From the NCBI GenBank assembly GCA_916613615.1, contig OU744724.1, positions 23,422,171 to 23,486,170 on the forward strand: a stretch of DNA of 64,000 nt. The letters are read 5' to 3'. The notes under the pieces were generated by a model that saw only the letters and a program-made list of their open reading frames with translations, made no database searches and had not been told where the DNA came from. The position numbers and the translations under genes were made by a program. How positions within the stretch are numbered: the first letter of the stretch is position 1; each line of letters starts with the position of its first letter. This document shows positions 62,881 to 64,000 of the stretch, one piece after another. This DNA is from Steromphala cineraria. Lineage: Eukaryota > Mollusca > Gastropoda > Trochida > Trochidae.

Positions 62881-63639
62881 GAAAACAAATGTTTATCATT
62901 TATTTGCAATTTTGGGATGATCATGTGAGATTTTGATAAAGAGGATTTCATTCAACTAAGATTTTTTTTATCAAATCTTTCAAATTTCAAAATCCCAGTT
63001 GGCAATATTGGCAGAGGCGATATAAGATCTGAAGGTATTGGCTGATTCTGGTGCAGATAACAAAACATTAACCTTTCCTAAGGACTTGGTCCCTTAATTC
63101 CTTAAAGGAACAAAGGATAAGGACTACTTTTTCAAAATATATTGTTACAGAAACGCAATAAGATGACTCAACAAACAGATGTTCAGAAAGCTAAACGTTT
63201 CGGTTTCAGAACGCGTCTCGAAGTAGTTGCAGATAAGCTTTCACTCCGGGATACTCTTCCTGATCAGTATCTGGAGAGAAAAAGAGAGAGAAATTGCCAG
63301 CTGATGAAAATAAGCAACCATATGTGCTCCATCACGCATCCTGACTCAGATGTAGATATATAGGGTTACCCTGACCCGCAGGGTGACGTAGACTCAACCA
63401 TCATGTCATCACGTCTAGCTTTACTAGATAAATCATATCTTGACATGCAAAAACTTTGCTTAGAGAACTTCCTGTGGTTGAGTGAGTGTGACGTGAGTTG
63501 GAGAACAGTAGTTTGGGTTTAGCGTTTAAACGCCTCTTTACCTTTATCATCTTTACACTTCATGTCTTTTACAGGGTAAGGGCCCTCAGCGTTTTTTGAC
63601 TATACATAAAAACTTAAAACACTGCGACCATCAGAATGA

Positions 63640-64000
63640 TTTGTATCTCGGTTGTAATGAAATGAAATGATTTGGTATTCTGTGAAATAGGTGCATTGTG
63701 TCTCAATGATATGGTGCTGTTTAGTATTCTGTGGAATGGTTTGTGCATCGGTAGTATGGTATGGTTTGGTATGCTGCGAAATGGTGTCCATGGTGTCTCA
63801 ATGGTATGGTGAGGTTTGGTATTCTGTAGAATGGTTGATGTATCGGTTGTATGGTATGGTTTTGTATGCTGTAAAATGGGTGCATGGTGTTTCAGTGGTA
63901 TATAGTATGGTTTAGTATTCTGTGGCATGTTTGTTGTATATTATATGGTATGGTATGGTTTGCTATGCAGCGAAATTGTTGATGTCCTTGTGATATGGTC
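63640..64000. repeat. Low-complexity TATGGT-rich DNA at window end
   Basis: Imperfect repeats of GGTATGGTTTGGTATTCTGT and close variants fill this stretch and continue to the window edge. Open frames on both strands here are by-products of the repeat. Confidence 0.75.

Noticed and set aside
63142..63363. 73-codon plus-strand frame starting after a TTACAG
   Set aside because: The residue composition looks somewhat coding, but I see no domain, partner exon or poly(A) signal, so support is too weak.

Overview
The window looks like nuclear DNA from a lophotrochozoan animal, most probably a marine mollusc. It is AT-rich, its genes are split by GT-AG introns of 0.1 to 4 kb, and its introns and spacers are full of short inverted-repeat transposons, tRNA-derived elements and minisatellites. 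The encoded families are metazoan: an ionotropic glutamate receptor, HYR, Sushi/CCP, VWC and fibronectin III domains. There is no bacterial-style operon, no rRNA and no CRISPR array. The phylum is an inference; nothing in the sequence fixes the species.

Layout. (1) 1-4.4 kb: two exons of a plus-strand gene (3005-3137 and 4038-4340), separated by a minisatellite whose four extra units each look like a 24-nt micro-exon. (2) 4.4-10.4 kb: no gene of its own; it holds a foldback element with a 10-bp target duplication and a 5'-truncated LINE (9076-10418) bounded by a perfect 17-bp target duplication. (3) 10.77-20.24 kb, minus strand: an 11-exon ionotropic receptor of about 704 residues, reconstructed in frame from S1 through M1, pore, M3, S2 and M4. 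Its introns carry two head-to-head TTAA MITEs and a 430-bp tandem repeat rich in nuclear-receptor-type DR1 motifs. (4) 20.2-28.2 kb: spacer with a SINE, a dead Tc1/mariner remnant, MITEs (one nested in another) and a minisatellite. (5) 28.2-37.77 kb, minus strand: a complete 5-exon secreted protein of 1098 residues (signal peptide, HYR, CCP, then one giant exon of 936 codons with no family I recognise), with a TATA box upstream. (6) 37.8-47.3 kb: spacer with MITEs and a 32-bp poly-C run. (7) 47.3-57.6 kb, minus strand: 16 exons (1161 codons seen, 5' end missing) of a single-pass membrane protein with VWC and FN3 domains, resembling insect Stranded at second. (8) 57.5-64 kb: an array of eight duplicated splice acceptors, a possible small secreted cysteine-rich peptide at 62.16-62.39 kb, and low-complexity DNA at the end.

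Three of the recognisable products are extracellular or membrane proteins (a ligand-gated channel relative, a secreted HYR/CCP protein and an adhesion-type receptor). I see no evidence that they form one pathway. The most unusual feature is that minisatellites have grown across exon-intron boundaries at three separate exons, copying either splice donors, splice acceptors or a whole potential micro-exon. All exon joins were worked out by hand from reading frame and splice sites; no alignment or transcript data were available.
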